Of a stretch of DNA of 64,000 bases, positions 46,310 through 58,988 are shown piece by piece (position 1 is the first letter of the stretch; every line of letters begins with the position of its first letter). The position numbers were made by a program, and so were the translations under genes. Below the pieces are notes generated by a model that was not told the origin of the DNA, searched no databases, and worked only from the letters and a program-made list of their open reading frames with translations. Origin of the DNA: Pythium myriotylum (lineage: Eukaryota > Oomycota > Peronosporomycetes > Pythiales > Pythiaceae); the NCBI GenBank assembly GCA_023091665.1, contig JALJCQ010000046.1:18935-82934 (forward strand). Reading direction: 5' to 3'.

Positions 46310-46381
46310 GCGCGGGTAGCTCAGTGGTAGAGCTTTCGATTGCAGCTCGAAGGGTCACTGGTTCGAACCCGGTCTCGCGCT
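46310..46381 (+). tRNA. tRNA-Cys(GCA), unit 31
   Basis: Canonical copy. n=9, m=3, 1,278 bp. It starts the first of three consecutive unit-plus-insert blocks of about 2,057 bp. Confidence 0.97.
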
Positions 46382-47587
46382 TCTTTTTGATCCACGCCCG
46401 ACTCCACTCACATACACAAACACACCGCATACTACAACAACCAAAACAATAAAACAACACAACTAATCACCACACAATCAAACACAAACACACACACCAG
46501 CACATTATCTATCACCTCCTTCCCGTCACCCTCATCCTATCCTCGACAATGCTCGCTCTTCGTCGTGCTTGCTTGTCTTTCTTTCCACACTCCACCGCTG
46601 CCCGCATGTTGGCTCCATTTGATGAGCATGTCACCATCTAACCAGCGTGTGCGTTCAGCTGACAAGGTGAACCAGGAGTCGGCACCAACCCCCGCACTTG
46701 TTCCCACGCATGTGGCTTCAATCCACTCGCACTCGTTGGTTCTAGCCCCTCACCGCGGACCCAGCGTGGGTGGGTGAGTGGGTGGGTCCCAACTACGAGT
46801 CCATCGACCACGTTCAGGTTGGTGTAGTCGTTCGAGTCTGTCGTGCCAACACATACGCGCAGTTGAGTCGAGATCCTGTGTGGACAATAGACACCTTCGC
46901 TCAGCTCGCACAGACGACACGAGGCGAAGGATGAAGGACGGATCAGCCCACCTGTGTGGGGTGGCATCAACCGGAAGGCAAGCGGGATGCTCGTTTCGGT
47001 TTCGGTCGCGGTTTCGGTATCGGTTTCGGTCGCGGTCGCGGTCGCGGTCGCGGTTCCGAGTTCAGTTTGGCTTTTGGTTTCGTTGATGTGAGGATAGCAC
47101 TCATCATGCGTGAGAGAATGATAGTACGACGAGATAACGGGCTGACAAGCATGATCGGTAGGCAGACGTATAGGCCAATCGAGTCGTGGACGGCGTCGGA
47201 TGGATGGATGGCATTTGGGTCGGGTGTTTGACAGCAGTGCGGGGTCACACGCATTCGGAAGGAGCTGTGTATCACCACGTAGGGATGGATGGTCAGATGG
47301 ATCTGGGGTCTGGGGTCTGGGGTCTGGGTAATGTGTGCGTAGAGGGTAAAGCAATGGCATGCGGTGGGGGTGTAGTGTGGGGAGCGTTGTGTTGGGTTGT
47401 TGGGATCCGTGTGCGCCGGTGCGGCGTGTGGTGGCGTGTGTGTATCTGGTTGTGGCGGTTTGTTGGTTAGTTGTTCGCGTGGAGGCGATGATGTGTGTAT
47501 TGTGTTGTTGTTGGTGTAATGTGAAAGTTGTCCAAGTGTATTGTCAAAGCGGGGTTTGTTGAGTGAGCGTAGGAGTCTGGTTTCGAC

Positions 47588-47603
47588 GCGCGGGTAGCTC
47601 AGT
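47588..47603 (+). pseudogene. tRNA-Cys 5' fragment (16 nt), left of insert C
   Basis: Left target duplication, matched by 48367-48382; no B box or 3' half. Confidence 0.95.
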
Positions 47604-48366
47604 TTCAAGGCGTCTGTATTGCTGCACTAGCATTTACGACTGACTTCTAACTGCTCGCTAATCCCGTGCGGGTTCTATGTTGCTAAGGTTCGGTTGAGTC
47701 TCGTGGTTGGCTGGTCGGTTTGTGCTGAGAGGATGAATCCTTGCGTCATGGTTCGTTGGGTTGTTGAGGTTGTTGTTCTGTTGTCGTTGAAGCTGGGTAC
47801 TGGGTTAACTTGACCTTCATTTGCTGGTTTGCTGGTATGTTGATGCTGGGTGAGTTGAGTGTTGGTTGGGTTGAAGCTGGGTTGGCTGAATGCCGGTTGG
47901 GTTGATGCTGGGTTGCTTGAATGCTGGTTGGGTTGAGGTTGGTGTCGGTGAGTGCTGGTTGGGTTGAGGTTGGTGTCGGTGAGTGTTGGTTACCCAACGG
48001 TCTCGTGAGTGAAGGTTGGTGGCTGGGTGCCGTGAGTGTTGGTCACAGCGTGGGTTGATCAGCGGTGGGTTGATATTAGAGTCGACCGGGTGGCCGAGCT
48101 CTGGCGCGCGCTCTCCATGTGGTGAATGTCGGCTCTCCCGATGAAGCCGAAGGAAGCACGCATGGGATGCCGACTGGTCGGCGCGGTGGCGGCAGCGTCC
48201 CGATGCCAAGCTTCTTGCGCTTGGTCTTGGCTCTCGCAGCACCCTTGGTCATGGCGACTGGGTGTGGAGAGGGTCGGGGGTGATGGGCTGGCAGCTGGGC
48301 TGGGTGCTTGGACTGGACACTTCTGGACTTGGTCACTTGAGGGGTAGCGAGCAAATTGCGAAGTGA
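47604..48366 (-). mobile_element. Short tRNA-Cys-inserted retroelement, copy C (763 bp)
   Basis: Exact 16-bp target duplication and two 31-bp repeats. It shares GAGGTTGTTGTTC near 47765 with D and E, and GGTCACAGCG near 48045 with D only. Being near-identical to D in the same setting, it looks like a product of array duplication rather than a separate insertion. The short frame ends at 48076. Confidence 0.85.
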
Positions 48367-48438
48367 GCGCGGGTAGCTCAGTGGTAGAGCTTTCGATTGC
48401 AGCTCGAAGGGTCACTGGTTCGAACCCGGTCTCGCGCT
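48367..48438 (+). tRNA. tRNA-Cys(GCA), unit 32 (regenerated right of insert C)
   Basis: Complete canonical gene with the insert as its 5' flank. n=9, m=3, 1,278 bp, with a private G-to-A (GCGGTAGGGG) near 49423. Confidence 0.97.
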
Positions 48439-49644
48439 TCTTTTTGATCCACGCCCGACTCCACTCACATACACAAACACACCGCATACTACAACAACCA
48501 AAACAATAAAACAACACAACTAATCACCACACAATCAAACACAAACACACACACCAGCACATTATCTATCACCTCCTTCCCGTCACCCTCATCCTATCCT
48601 CGACAATGCTCGCTCTTCGTCGTGCTTGCTTGTCTTTCTTTCCACACTCCACCGCTGCCCGCATGTTGGCTCCATTTGATGAGCATGTCACCATCTAACC
48701 AGCGTGTGCGTTCAGCTGACAAGGTGAACCAGGAGTCGGCACCAACCCCCGCACTTGTTCCCACGCATGTGGCTTCAATCCACTCGCACTCGTTGGTTCT
48801 AGCCCCTCACCGCGGACCCAGCGTGGGTGGGTGAGTGGGTGGGTCCCAACTACGAGTCCATCGACCACGTTCAGGTTGGTGTAGTCGTTCGAGTCTGTCG
48901 TGCCAACACATACGCGCAGTTGAGTCGAGATCCTGTGTGGACAATAGACACCTTCGCTCAGCTCGCACAGACGACACGAGGCGAAGGATGAAGGACGGAT
49001 CAGCCCACCTGTGTGGGGTGGCATCAACCGGAAGGCAAGCGGGATGCTCGTTTCGGTTTCGGTCGCGGTTTCGGTATCGGTTTCGGTCGCGGTCGCGGTC
49101 GCGGTCGCGGTTCCGAGTTCAGTTTGGCTTTTGGTTTCGTTGATGTGAGGATAGCACTCATCATGCGTGAGAGAATGATAGTACGACGAGATAACGGGCT
49201 GACAAGCATGATCGGTAGGCAGACGTATAGGCCAATCGAGTCGTGGACGGCGTCGGATGGATGGATGGCATTTGGGTCGGGTGTTTGACAGCAGTGCGGG
49301 GTCACACGCATTCGGAAGGAGCTGTGTATCACCACGTAGGGATGGATGGTCAGATGGATCTGGGGTCTGGGGTCTGGGGTCTGGGTAATGTGTGCGTAGA
49401 GGGTAAAGCAATGGCATGCGGTAGGGGTGTAGTGTGGGGAGCGTTGTGTTGGGTTGTTGGGATCCGTGTGCGCCGGTGCGGCGTGTGGTGGCGTGTGTGT
49501 ATCTGGTTGTGGCGGTTTGTTGGTTAGTTGTTCGCGTGGAGGCGATGATGTGTGTATTGTGTTGTTGTTGGTGTAATGTGAAAGTTGTCCAAGTGTATTG
49601 TCAAAGCGGGGTTTGTTGAGTGAGCGTAGGAGTCTGGTTTCGAC

Positions 49645-49660
49645 GCGCGGGTAGCTCAGT
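49645..49660 (+). pseudogene. tRNA-Cys 5' fragment (16 nt), left of insert D
   Basis: Left target duplication, matched by 50424-50439. Confidence 0.95.
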
Positions 49661-50423
49661 TTCAAGGCGTCTGTATTGCTGCACTAGCATTTACGACTGA
49701 CTTCTAACTGCTCGCTAATCCCGTGCGGGTTCTATGTTGCTAAGGTTCGGTTGAGTCTCGTGGTTGGCTGGTCGGTTTGTGCTGAGAGGATGAATCCTTG
49801 CGTCATGGTTCGTTGGGTTGTTGAGGTTGTTGTTCTGTTGTCGTTGAAGCTGGGTACTGGGTTAACTTGACCTTCATTTGCTGGTTTGCTGGTATGTTGA
49901 TGCTGGGTGAGTTGAGTGTTGGTTGGGTTGAAGCTGGGTTGGCTGAATGCCGGTTGGGTTGATGCTGGGTTGCTTGAATGCTGGTTGGGTTGAGGTTGGT
50001 GTCGGTGAGTGCTGGTTGGGTTGAGGTTGGTGTCGGTGAGTGTTGGTTACCCAACGGTCTCGTGAGTGAAGGTTGGTGGCTGGGTGCCGTGAGTGTTGGT
50101 CACAGCGTGGGTTGATCAGCGGTGGGTTGATATTAGAGTCGACCGGGTGGCCGAGCTCTGGCGCGCGCTCTCCATGTGGTGAATGTCGGCTCTCCCGATG
50201 AAGCCGAAGGAAGCACGCATGGGATGCCGACTGGTCGGCGCGGTGGCGGCAGCGTCCCGATGCCAAGCTTCTTGCGCTTGGTCTTGGCTCTCGCAGCACC
50301 CTTGGTCATGGCGACTGGGTGTGGAGAGGGTCGGGGGTGATGGGCTGGCAGCTGGGCTGGGTGCTTGGACTGGACACTTCTGGACTTGGTCACTTGAGGG
50401 GTAGCGAGCAAATTGCGAAGTGA
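49661..50423 (-). mobile_element. Short tRNA-Cys-inserted retroelement, copy D (763 bp)
   Basis: No difference from copy C was noticed; same boundaries and 16-bp duplication. Short frame ends at 50133. Confidence 0.85.
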
Positions 50424-50495
50424 GCGCGGGTAGCTCAGTGGTAGAGCTTTCGATTGCAGCTCGAAGGGTCACTGGTTCGAACCCGGTCTCGCGCT
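50424..50495 (+). tRNA. tRNA-Cys(GCA), unit 33 (regenerated right of insert D)
   Basis: Complete canonical gene. n=10, m=3, 1,284 bp. It has ACAATGGACACC where most units have ACAATAGACACC, shared only with unit 35, and the GTTGTGCTGGG variant. Confidence 0.97.
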
Positions 50496-51707
50496 TCTTT
50501 TTGATCCACGCCCGACTCCACTCACATACACAAACACACCGCATACTACAACAACCAAAACAATAAAACAACACAACTAATCACCACACAATCAAACACA
50601 AACACACACACCAGCACATTATCTATCACCTCCTTCCCGTCACCCTCATCCTATCCTCGACAATGCTCGCTCTTCGTCGTGCTTGCTTGTCTTTCTTTCC
50701 ACACTCCACCGCTGCCCGCATGTTGGCTCCATTTGATGAGCATGTCACCATCTAACCAGCGTGTGCGTTCAGCTGACAAGGTGAACCAGGAGTCGGCACC
50801 AACCCCCGCACTTGTTCCCACGCATGTGGCTTCAATCCACTCGCACTCGTTGGTTCTAGCCCCTCACCGCGGACCCAGCGTGGGTGGGTGAGTGGGTGGG
50901 TCCCAACTACGAGTCCATCGACCACGTTCAGGTTGGTGTAGTCGTTCGAGTCTGTCGTGCCAACACATACGCGCAGTTGAGTCGAGATCCTGTGTGGACA
51001 ATGGACACCTTCGCTCAGCTCGCACAGACGACACGAGGCGAAGGATGAAGGACGGATCAGCCCACCTGTGTGGGGTGGCATCAACCGGAAGGCAAGCGGG
51101 ATGCTCGTTTCGGTTTCGGTCGCGGTTTCGGTATCGGTTTCGGTCGCGGTCGCGGTCGCGGTCGCGGTCGCGGTTCCGAGTTCAGTTTGGCTTTTGGTTT
51201 CGTTGATGTGAGGATAGCACTCATCATGCGTGAGAGAATGATAGTACGACGAGATAACGGGCTGACAAGCATGATCGGTAGGCAGACGTATAGGCCAATC
51301 GAGTCGTGGACGGCGTCGGATGGATGGATGGCATTTGGGTCGGGTGTTTGACAGCAGTGCGGGGTCACACGCATTCGGAAGGAGCTGTGTATCACCACGT
51401 AGGGATGGATGGTCAGATGGATCTGGGGTCTGGGGTCTGGGGTCTGGGTAATGTGTGCGTAGAGGGTAAAGCAATGGCATGCGGTGGGGGTGTAGTGTGG
51501 GGAGCGTTGTGCTGGGTTGTTGGGATCCGTGTGCGCCGGTGCGGCGTGTGGTGGCGTGTGTGTATCTGGTTGTGGCGGTTTGTTGGTTAGTTGTTCGCGT
51601 GGAGGCGATGATGTGTGTATTGTGTTGTTGTTGGTGTAATGTGAAAGTTGTCCAAGTGTATTGTCAAAGCGGGGTTTGTTGAGTGAGCGTAGGAGTCTGG
51701 TTTCGAC

Positions 51708-51723
51708 GCGCGGGTAGCTCAGT
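51708..51723 (+). pseudogene. tRNA-Cys 5' fragment (16 nt), left of insert E
   Basis: The fragment is complete on this side, but only its last 8 bases (AGCTCAGT) are repeated at the right border, at 52487-52494. Confidence 0.95.
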
Positions 51724-52486
51724 TTCAAGGCGTCTGTATTGCTGCACTAGCATTTACGACTGACTTCTAACTGCTCGCTAATCCCGTGCGGGTTCTATGT
51801 TGCTAAGGTTCGGTTGAGTCTCGTGGTTGGCTGGTCGGTTTGTGCTGAGAGGATGAATCCTTGCGTCATGGTTCGTTGGGTTGTTGAGGTTGTTGTTCTG
51901 TTGTCGTTGAAGCTGGGTACTGGGTTAACTTGACCTTCATTTGCTGGTTTGCTGGTATGTTGATGCTGGGTGAGTTGAGTGTTGGTTGGGTTGAAGCTGG
52001 GTTGGCTGAATGCCGGTTGGGTTGATGCTGGGTTGCTTGAATGCTGGTTGGGTTGAGGTTGGTGTCGGTGAGTGCTGGTTGGGTTGAGGTTGGTGTCGGT
52101 GAGTGTTGGTTACCCAACGGTCTCGTGAGTGAAGGTTGGTGGCTGGGTGCCGTGAGTGTTGGTCACGGCGTGGGTTGATCAGCGGTGGGTTGATATTAGA
52201 GTCGACCAGGTGGCCGAGCTCTGGCGCGCGCTCTCCATGTGGTGAATGTCGGCTCTCCCGATGAAGCCGAAGGAAGCACGCATGGGATGCCGACTGGTCG
52301 GCGCGGTGGCGGCAGCGTCCCGATGCCAAGCTTCTTGCGCTTGGTCTTGGCTCTCGCAGCACCCTTGGTCATGGCGACTGGGTGTGGAGAGGGTCGGGGG
52401 TGATGGGCTGGCAGCTGGGCTGGGTGCTTGGACTGGACACTTCTGGACTTGGTCACTTGAGGGGTAGCGAGCAAATTGCGAAGTGA
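51724..52486 (-). mobile_element. Short tRNA-Cys-inserted retroelement, copy E (763 bp, 8-bp duplication)
   Basis: Same core and ends as C and D, but the right duplication is only 8 bp, so the neighbouring tRNA has lost its start. At internal sites it is a mosaic. It has GAGGTTGTTGTTC like C and D, but GGTCACGGCG like A and B and CGACCAGGTGG like B. Either a separate insertion with a shorter stagger or a later 8-bp deletion would explain it. Short frame ends at 52196. Confidence 0.83.
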
Positions 52487-52550
52487 AGCTCAGTGGTAGA
52501 GCTTTCGATTGCAGCTCGAAGGGTCACTGGTTCGAACCCGGTCTCGCGCT
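52487..52550 (+). pseudogene. 5'-truncated tRNA-Cys (lacks nucleotides 1-8), unit 34
   Basis: Insert E is followed directly by AGCTCAGTGG, so the whole 5' acceptor strand and T8 are missing. The anticodon arm, T arm, B box and terminator remain. Without the 5' acceptor strand it cannot make a normal tRNA. Unit: hexamer tract with a GT insertion (53197-53204), m=3, haplotype TTTA. Confidence 0.93.
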
Positions 52551-53770
52551 TCTTTTTGATCCACGCCCGACTCCACTCACATACACAAACACACCGCATA
52601 CTACAACAACCAAAACAATAAAACAACACAACTAATCACCACACAATCAAACACAAACACACACACCAGCACATTATCTATCACCTCCTTCCCGTCACCC
52701 TCATCCTATCCTCGACAATGCTCGCTCTTCGTCGTGCTTGCTTGTCTTTCTTTCCACACTCCACCGCTGCCCGCATGTTGGCTCCATTTGATGAGCATGT
52801 CACCATCTAACCAGCGTGTGCGTTCAGCTGACAAGGTGAACCAGGAGTCGGCACCAACCCCCGCACTTGTTCCCACGCATGTGGCTTCAATCCACTCGCA
52901 CTCGTTGGTTCTAGCCCCTCACCGCGGACCCAGCGTGGGTGGGTGAGTGGGTGGGTCCCAACTACGAGTCCATCGACCACGTTCAGGTTGGTGTAGTCGT
53001 TCGAGTCTGTCGTGCCAACACATACGCGCAGTTGAGTCGAGATCCTGTGTGGACAATAGACACCTTCGCTCAGCTCGCACAGACGACACGAGGCGAAGGA
53101 TGAAGGACGGATCAGCCCACCTGTGTGGGGTGGCATCAACCGGAAGGCAAGCGGGATGCTCGTTTCGGTTTCGGTCGCGGTTTCGGTATCGGTTTCGGTG
53201 TCGCGGTCGCGGTCGCGGTCGCGGTCGCGGTCGCGGTTCCGAGTTCAGTTTGGCTTTTGGTTTCGTTGATGTGAGGATAGCACTCATCATGCGTGAGAGA
53301 ATGATAGTACGACGAGATAACGGGCTGACAAGCATGATCGGTAGGCAGACGTATAGGCCAATCGAGTCGTGGACGGCGTCGGATGGATGGATGGCATTTG
53401 GGTCGGGTGTTTGACAGCAGTGCGGGGTCACACGCATTCGGAAGGAGCTGTGTATCACCACGTAGGGATGGATGGTCAGATGGATCTGGGGTCTGGGGTC
53501 TGGGGTCTGGGTAATGTGTGCGTAGAGGGTAAAGCAATGGCATGCGGTGGGGGTGTAGTGTGGGGAGCGTTGTGCTGGGTTGTTGGGATCCGTGTGCGCC
53601 GGTGCGGCGTGTGGTGGCGTGTGTGTATCTGGTTGTGGCGGTTTGTTGGTTAGTTGTTCGCGTGGAGGCGATGATGTGTGTATTGTGTTGTTGTTGGTGT
53701 AATGTGAAAGTTGTCCAAGTGTATTGTCAAAGCGGGGTTTGTTGAGTGAGCGTAGGAGTCTGGTTTCGAC

Positions 53771-53842
53771 GCGCGGGTAGCTCAGTGGTAGAGCTTTCGA
53801 TTGCAGCTCGAAGGGTCACTGGTTCGAACCCGGTCTCGCGCT
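53771..53842 (+). tRNA. tRNA-Cys(GCA), unit 35
   Basis: Canonical copy. n=10, m=3, 1,284 bp. It shares ACAATGGACACC and GTTGTGCTGGG with unit 33, so the two are probably duplicates separated by unit 34. Confidence 0.97.
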
Positions 53843-55054
53843 TCTTTTTGATCCACGCCCGACTCCACTCACATACACAAACACACCGCATACTACAACA
53901 ACCAAAACAATAAAACAACACAACTAATCACCACACAATCAAACACAAACACACACACCAGCACATTATCTATCACCTCCTTCCCGTCACCCTCATCCTA
54001 TCCTCGACAATGCTCGCTCTTCGTCGTGCTTGCTTGTCTTTCTTTCCACACTCCACCGCTGCCCGCATGTTGGCTCCATTTGATGAGCATGTCACCATCT
54101 AACCAGCGTGTGCGTTCAGCTGACAAGGTGAACCAGGAGTCGGCACCAACCCCCGCACTTGTTCCCACGCATGTGGCTTCAATCCACTCGCACTCGTTGG
54201 TTCTAGCCCCTCACCGCGGACCCAGCGTGGGTGGGTGAGTGGGTGGGTCCCAACTACGAGTCCATCGACCACGTTCAGGTTGGTGTAGTCGTTCGAGTCT
54301 GTCGTGCCAACACATACGCGCAGTTGAGTCGAGATCCTGTGTGGACAATGGACACCTTCGCTCAGCTCGCACAGACGACACGAGGCGAAGGATGAAGGAC
54401 GGATCAGCCCACCTGTGTGGGGTGGCATCAACCGGAAGGCAAGCGGGATGCTCGTTTCGGTTTCGGTCGCGGTTTCGGTATCGGTTTCGGTCGCGGTCGC
54501 GGTCGCGGTCGCGGTCGCGGTTCCGAGTTCAGTTTGGCTTTTGGTTTCGTTGATGTGAGGATAGCACTCATCATGCGTGAGAGAATGATAGTACGACGAG
54601 ATAACGGGCTGACAAGCATGATCGGTAGGCAGACGTATAGGCCAATCGAGTCGTGGACGGCGTCGGATGGATGGATGGCATTTGGGTCGGGTGTTTGACA
54701 GCAGTGCGGGGTCACACGCATTCGGAAGGAGCTGTGTATCACCACGTAGGGATGGATGGTCAGATGGATCTGGGGTCTGGGGTCTGGGGTCTGGGTAATG
54801 TGTGCGTAGAGGGTAAAGCAATGGCATGCGGTGGGGGTGTAGTGTGGGGAGCGTTGTGCTGGGTTGTTGGGATCCGTGTGCGCCGGTGCGGCGTGTGGTG
54901 GCGTGTGTGTATCTGGTTGTGGCGGTTTGTTGGTTAGTTGTTCGCGTGGAGGCGATGATGTGTGTATTGTGTTGTTGTTGGTGTAATGTGAAAGTTGTCC
55001 AAGTGTATTGTCAAAGCGGGGTTTGTTGAGTGAGCGTAGGAGTCTGGTTTCGAC

Positions 55055-55126
55055 GCGCGGGTAGCTCAGTGGTAGAGCTTTCGATTGCAGCTCGAAGGGT
55101 CACTGGTTCGAACCCGGTCTCGCGCT
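55055..55126 (+). tRNA. tRNA-Cys(GCA), unit 36
   Basis: Canonical copy. Thirteen hexamers, one of them short by a base (55767-55771), m=3, 1,301 bp. Confidence 0.97.
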
Positions 55127-56355
55127 TCTTTTTGATCCACGCCCGACTCCACTCACATACACAAACACACCGCATACTACAACAACCAAAACAATAAAAC
55201 AACACAACTAATCACCACACAATCAAACACAAACACACACACCAGCACATTATCTATCACCTCCTTCCCGTCACCCTCATCCTATCCTCGACAATGCTCG
55301 CTCTTCGTCGTGCTTGCTTGTCTTTCTTTCCACACTCCACCGCTGCCCGCATGTTGGCTCCATTTGATGAGCATGTCACCATCTAACCAGCGTGTGCGTT
55401 CAGCTGACAAGGTGAACCAGGAGTCGGCACCAACCCCCGCACTTGTTCCCACGCATGTGGCTTCAATCCACTCGCACTCGTTGGTTCTAGCCCCTCACCG
55501 CGGACCCAGCGTGGGTGGGTGAGTGGGTGGGTCCCAACTACGAGTCCATCGACCACGTTCAGGTTGGTGTAGTCGTTCGAGTCTGTCGTGCCAACACATA
55601 CGCGCAGTTGAGTCGAGATCCTGTGTGGACAATAGACACCTTCGCTCAGCTCGCACAGACGACACGAGGCGAAGGATGAAGGACGGATCAGCCCACCTGT
55701 GTGGGGTGGCATCAACCGGAAGGCAAGCGGGATGCTCGTTTCGGTTTCGGTCGCGGTTTCGGTATCGGTTCGGTCGCGGTCGCGGTCGCGGTCGCGGTCG
55801 CGGTCGCGGTCGCGGTCGCGGTTCCGAGTTCAGTTTGGCTTTTGGTTTCGTTGATGTGAGGATAGCACTCATCATGCGTGAGAGAATGATAGTACGACGA
55901 GATAACGGGCTGACAAGCATGATCGGTAGGCAGACGTATAGGCCAATCGAGTCGTGGACGGCGTCGGATGGATGGATGGCATTTGGGTCGGGTGTTTGAC
56001 AGCAGTGCGGGGTCACACGCATTCGGAAGGAGCTGTGTATCACCACGTAGGGATGGATGGTCAGATGGATCTGGGGTCTGGGGTCTGGGGTCTGGGTAAT
56101 GTGTGCGTAGAGGGTAAAGCAATGGCATGCGGTGGGGGTGTAGTGTGGGGAGCGTTGTGTTGGGTTGTTGGGATCCGTGTGCGCCGGTGCGGCGTGTGGT
56201 GGCGTGTGTGTATCTGGTTGTGGCGGTTTGTTGGTTAGTTGTTCGCGTGGAGGCGATGATGTGTGTATTGTGTTGTTGTTGGTGTAATGTGAAAGTTGTC
56301 CAAGTGTATTGTCAAAGCGGGGTTTGTTGAGTGAGCGTAGGAGTCTGGTTTCGAC

Positions 56356-56427
56356 GCGCGGGTAGCTCAGTGGTAGAGCTTTCGATTGCAGCTCGAAGGG
56401 TCACTGGTTCGAACCCGGTCTCGCGCT
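56356..56427 (+). tRNA. tRNA-Cys(GCA), unit 37
   Basis: Canonical copy. n=10, m=2, 1,277 bp. Confidence 0.97.
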
Positions 56428-57632
56428 TCTTTTTGATCCACGCCCGACTCCACTCACATACACAAACACACCGCATACTACAACAACCAAAACAATAAAA
56501 CAACACAACTAATCACCACACAATCAAACACAAACACACACACCAGCACATTATCTATCACCTCCTTCCCGTCACCCTCATCCTATCCTCGACAATGCTC
56601 GCTCTTCGTCGTGCTTGCTTGTCTTTCTTTCCACACTCCACCGCTGCCCGCATGTTGGCTCCATTTGATGAGCATGTCACCATCTAACCAGCGTGTGCGT
56701 TCAGCTGACAAGGTGAACCAGGAGTCGGCACCAACCCCCGCACTTGTTCCCACGCATGTGGCTTCAATCCACTCGCACTCGTTGGTTCTAGCCCCTCACC
56801 GCGGACCCAGCGTGGGTGGGTGAGTGGGTGGGTCCCAACTACGAGTCCATCGACCACGTTCAGGTTGGTGTAGTCGTTCGAGTCTGTCGTGCCAACACAT
56901 ACGCGCAGTTGAGTCGAGATCCTGTGTGGACAATAGACACCTTCGCTCAGCTCGCACAGACGACACGAGGCGAAGGATGAAGGACGGATCAGCCCACCTG
57001 TGTGGGGTGGCATCAACCGGAAGGCAAGCGGGATGCTCGTTTCGGTTTCGGTCGCGGTTTCGGTATCGGTTTCGGTCGCGGTCGCGGTCGCGGTCGCGGT
57101 CGCGGTTCCGAGTTCAGTTTGGCTTTTGGTTTCGTTGATGTGAGGATAGCACTCATCATGCGTGAGAGAATGATAGTACGACGAGATAACGGGCTGACAA
57201 GCATGATCGGTAGGCAGACGTATAGGCCAATCGAGTCGTGGACGGCGTCGGATGGATGGATGGCATTTGGGTCGGGTGTTTGACAGCAGTGCGGGGTCAC
57301 ACGCATTCGGAAGGAGCTGTGTATCACCACGTAGGGATGGATGGTCAGATGGATCTGGGGTCTGGGGTCTGGGTAATGTGTGCGTAGAGGGTAAAGCAAT
57401 GGCATGCGGTGGGGGTGTAGTGTGGGGAGCGTTGTGTTGGGTTGTTGGGATCCGTGTGCGCCGGTGCGGCGTGTGGTGGCGTGTGTGTATCTGGTTGTGG
57501 CGGTTTGTTGGTTAGTTGTTCGCGTGGAGGCGATGATGTGTGTATTGTGTTGTTGTTGGTGTAATGTGAAAGTTGTCCAAGTGTATTGTCAAAGCGGGGT
57601 TTGTTGAGTGAGCGTAGGAGTCTGGTTTCGAC

Positions 57633-57704
57633 GCGCGGGTAGCTCAGTGGTAGAGCTTTCGATTGCAGCTCGAAGGGTCACTGGTTCGAACCCGGTCTCG
57701 CGCT
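57633..57704 (+). tRNA. tRNA-Cys(GCA), unit 38
   Basis: Canonical copy. n=10, m=3, 1,284 bp, GTTGTGCTGGG variant. Confidence 0.97.
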
Positions 57705-58916
57705 TCTTTTTGATCCACGCCCGACTCCACTCACATACACAAACACACCGCATACTACAACAACCAAAACAATAAAACAACACAACTAATCACCACACAA
57801 TCAAACACAAACACACACACCAGCACATTATCTATCACCTCCTTCCCGTCACCCTCATCCTATCCTCGACAATGCTCGCTCTTCGTCGTGCTTGCTTGTC
57901 TTTCTTTCCACACTCCACCGCTGCCCGCATGTTGGCTCCATTTGATGAGCATGTCACCATCTAACCAGCGTGTGCGTTCAGCTGACAAGGTGAACCAGGA
58001 GTCGGCACCAACCCCCGCACTTGTTCCCACGCATGTGGCTTCAATCCACTCGCACTCGTTGGTTCTAGCCCCTCACCGCGGACCCAGCGTGGGTGGGTGA
58101 GTGGGTGGGTCCCAACTACGAGTCCATCGACCACGTTCAGGTTGGTGTAGTCGTTCGAGTCTGTCGTGCCAACACATACGCGCAGTTGAGTCGAGATCCT
58201 GTGTGGACAATAGACACCTTCGCTCAGCTCGCACAGACGACACGAGGCGAAGGATGAAGGACGGATCAGCCCACCTGTGTGGGGTGGCATCAACCGGAAG
58301 GCAAGCGGGATGCTCGTTTCGGTTTCGGTCGCGGTTTCGGTATCGGTTTCGGTCGCGGTCGCGGTCGCGGTCGCGGTCGCGGTTCCGAGTTCAGTTTGGC
58401 TTTTGGTTTCGTTGATGTGAGGATAGCACTCATCATGCGTGAGAGAATGATAGTACGACGAGATAACGGGCTGACAAGCATGATCGGTAGGCAGACGTAT
58501 AGGCCAATCGAGTCGTGGACGGCGTCGGATGGATGGATGGCATTTGGGTCGGGTGTTTGACAGCAGTGCGGGGTCACACGCATTCGGAAGGAGCTGTGTA
58601 TCACCACGTAGGGATGGATGGTCAGATGGATCTGGGGTCTGGGGTCTGGGGTCTGGGTAATGTGTGCGTAGAGGGTAAAGCAATGGCATGCGGTGGGGGT
58701 GTAGTGTGGGGAGCGTTGTGCTGGGTTGTTGGGATCCGTGTGCGCCGGTGCGGCGTGTGGTGGCGTGTGTGTATCTGGTTGTGGCGGTTTGTTGGTTAGT
58801 TGTTCGCGTGGAGGCGATGATGTGTGTATTGTGTTGTTGTTGGTGTAATGTGAAAGTTGTCCAAGTGTATTGTCAAAGCGGGGTTTGTTGAGTGAGCGTA
58901 GGAGTCTGGTTTCGAC

Positions 58917-58988
58917 GCGCGGGTAGCTCAGTGGTAGAGCTTTCGATTGCAGCTCGAAGGGTCACTGGTTCGAACCCGGTCTCGCGCT
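58917..58988 (+). tRNA. tRNA-Cys(GCA), unit 39
   Basis: Canonical copy. n=12, m=3, 1,296 bp. Confidence 0.97.
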
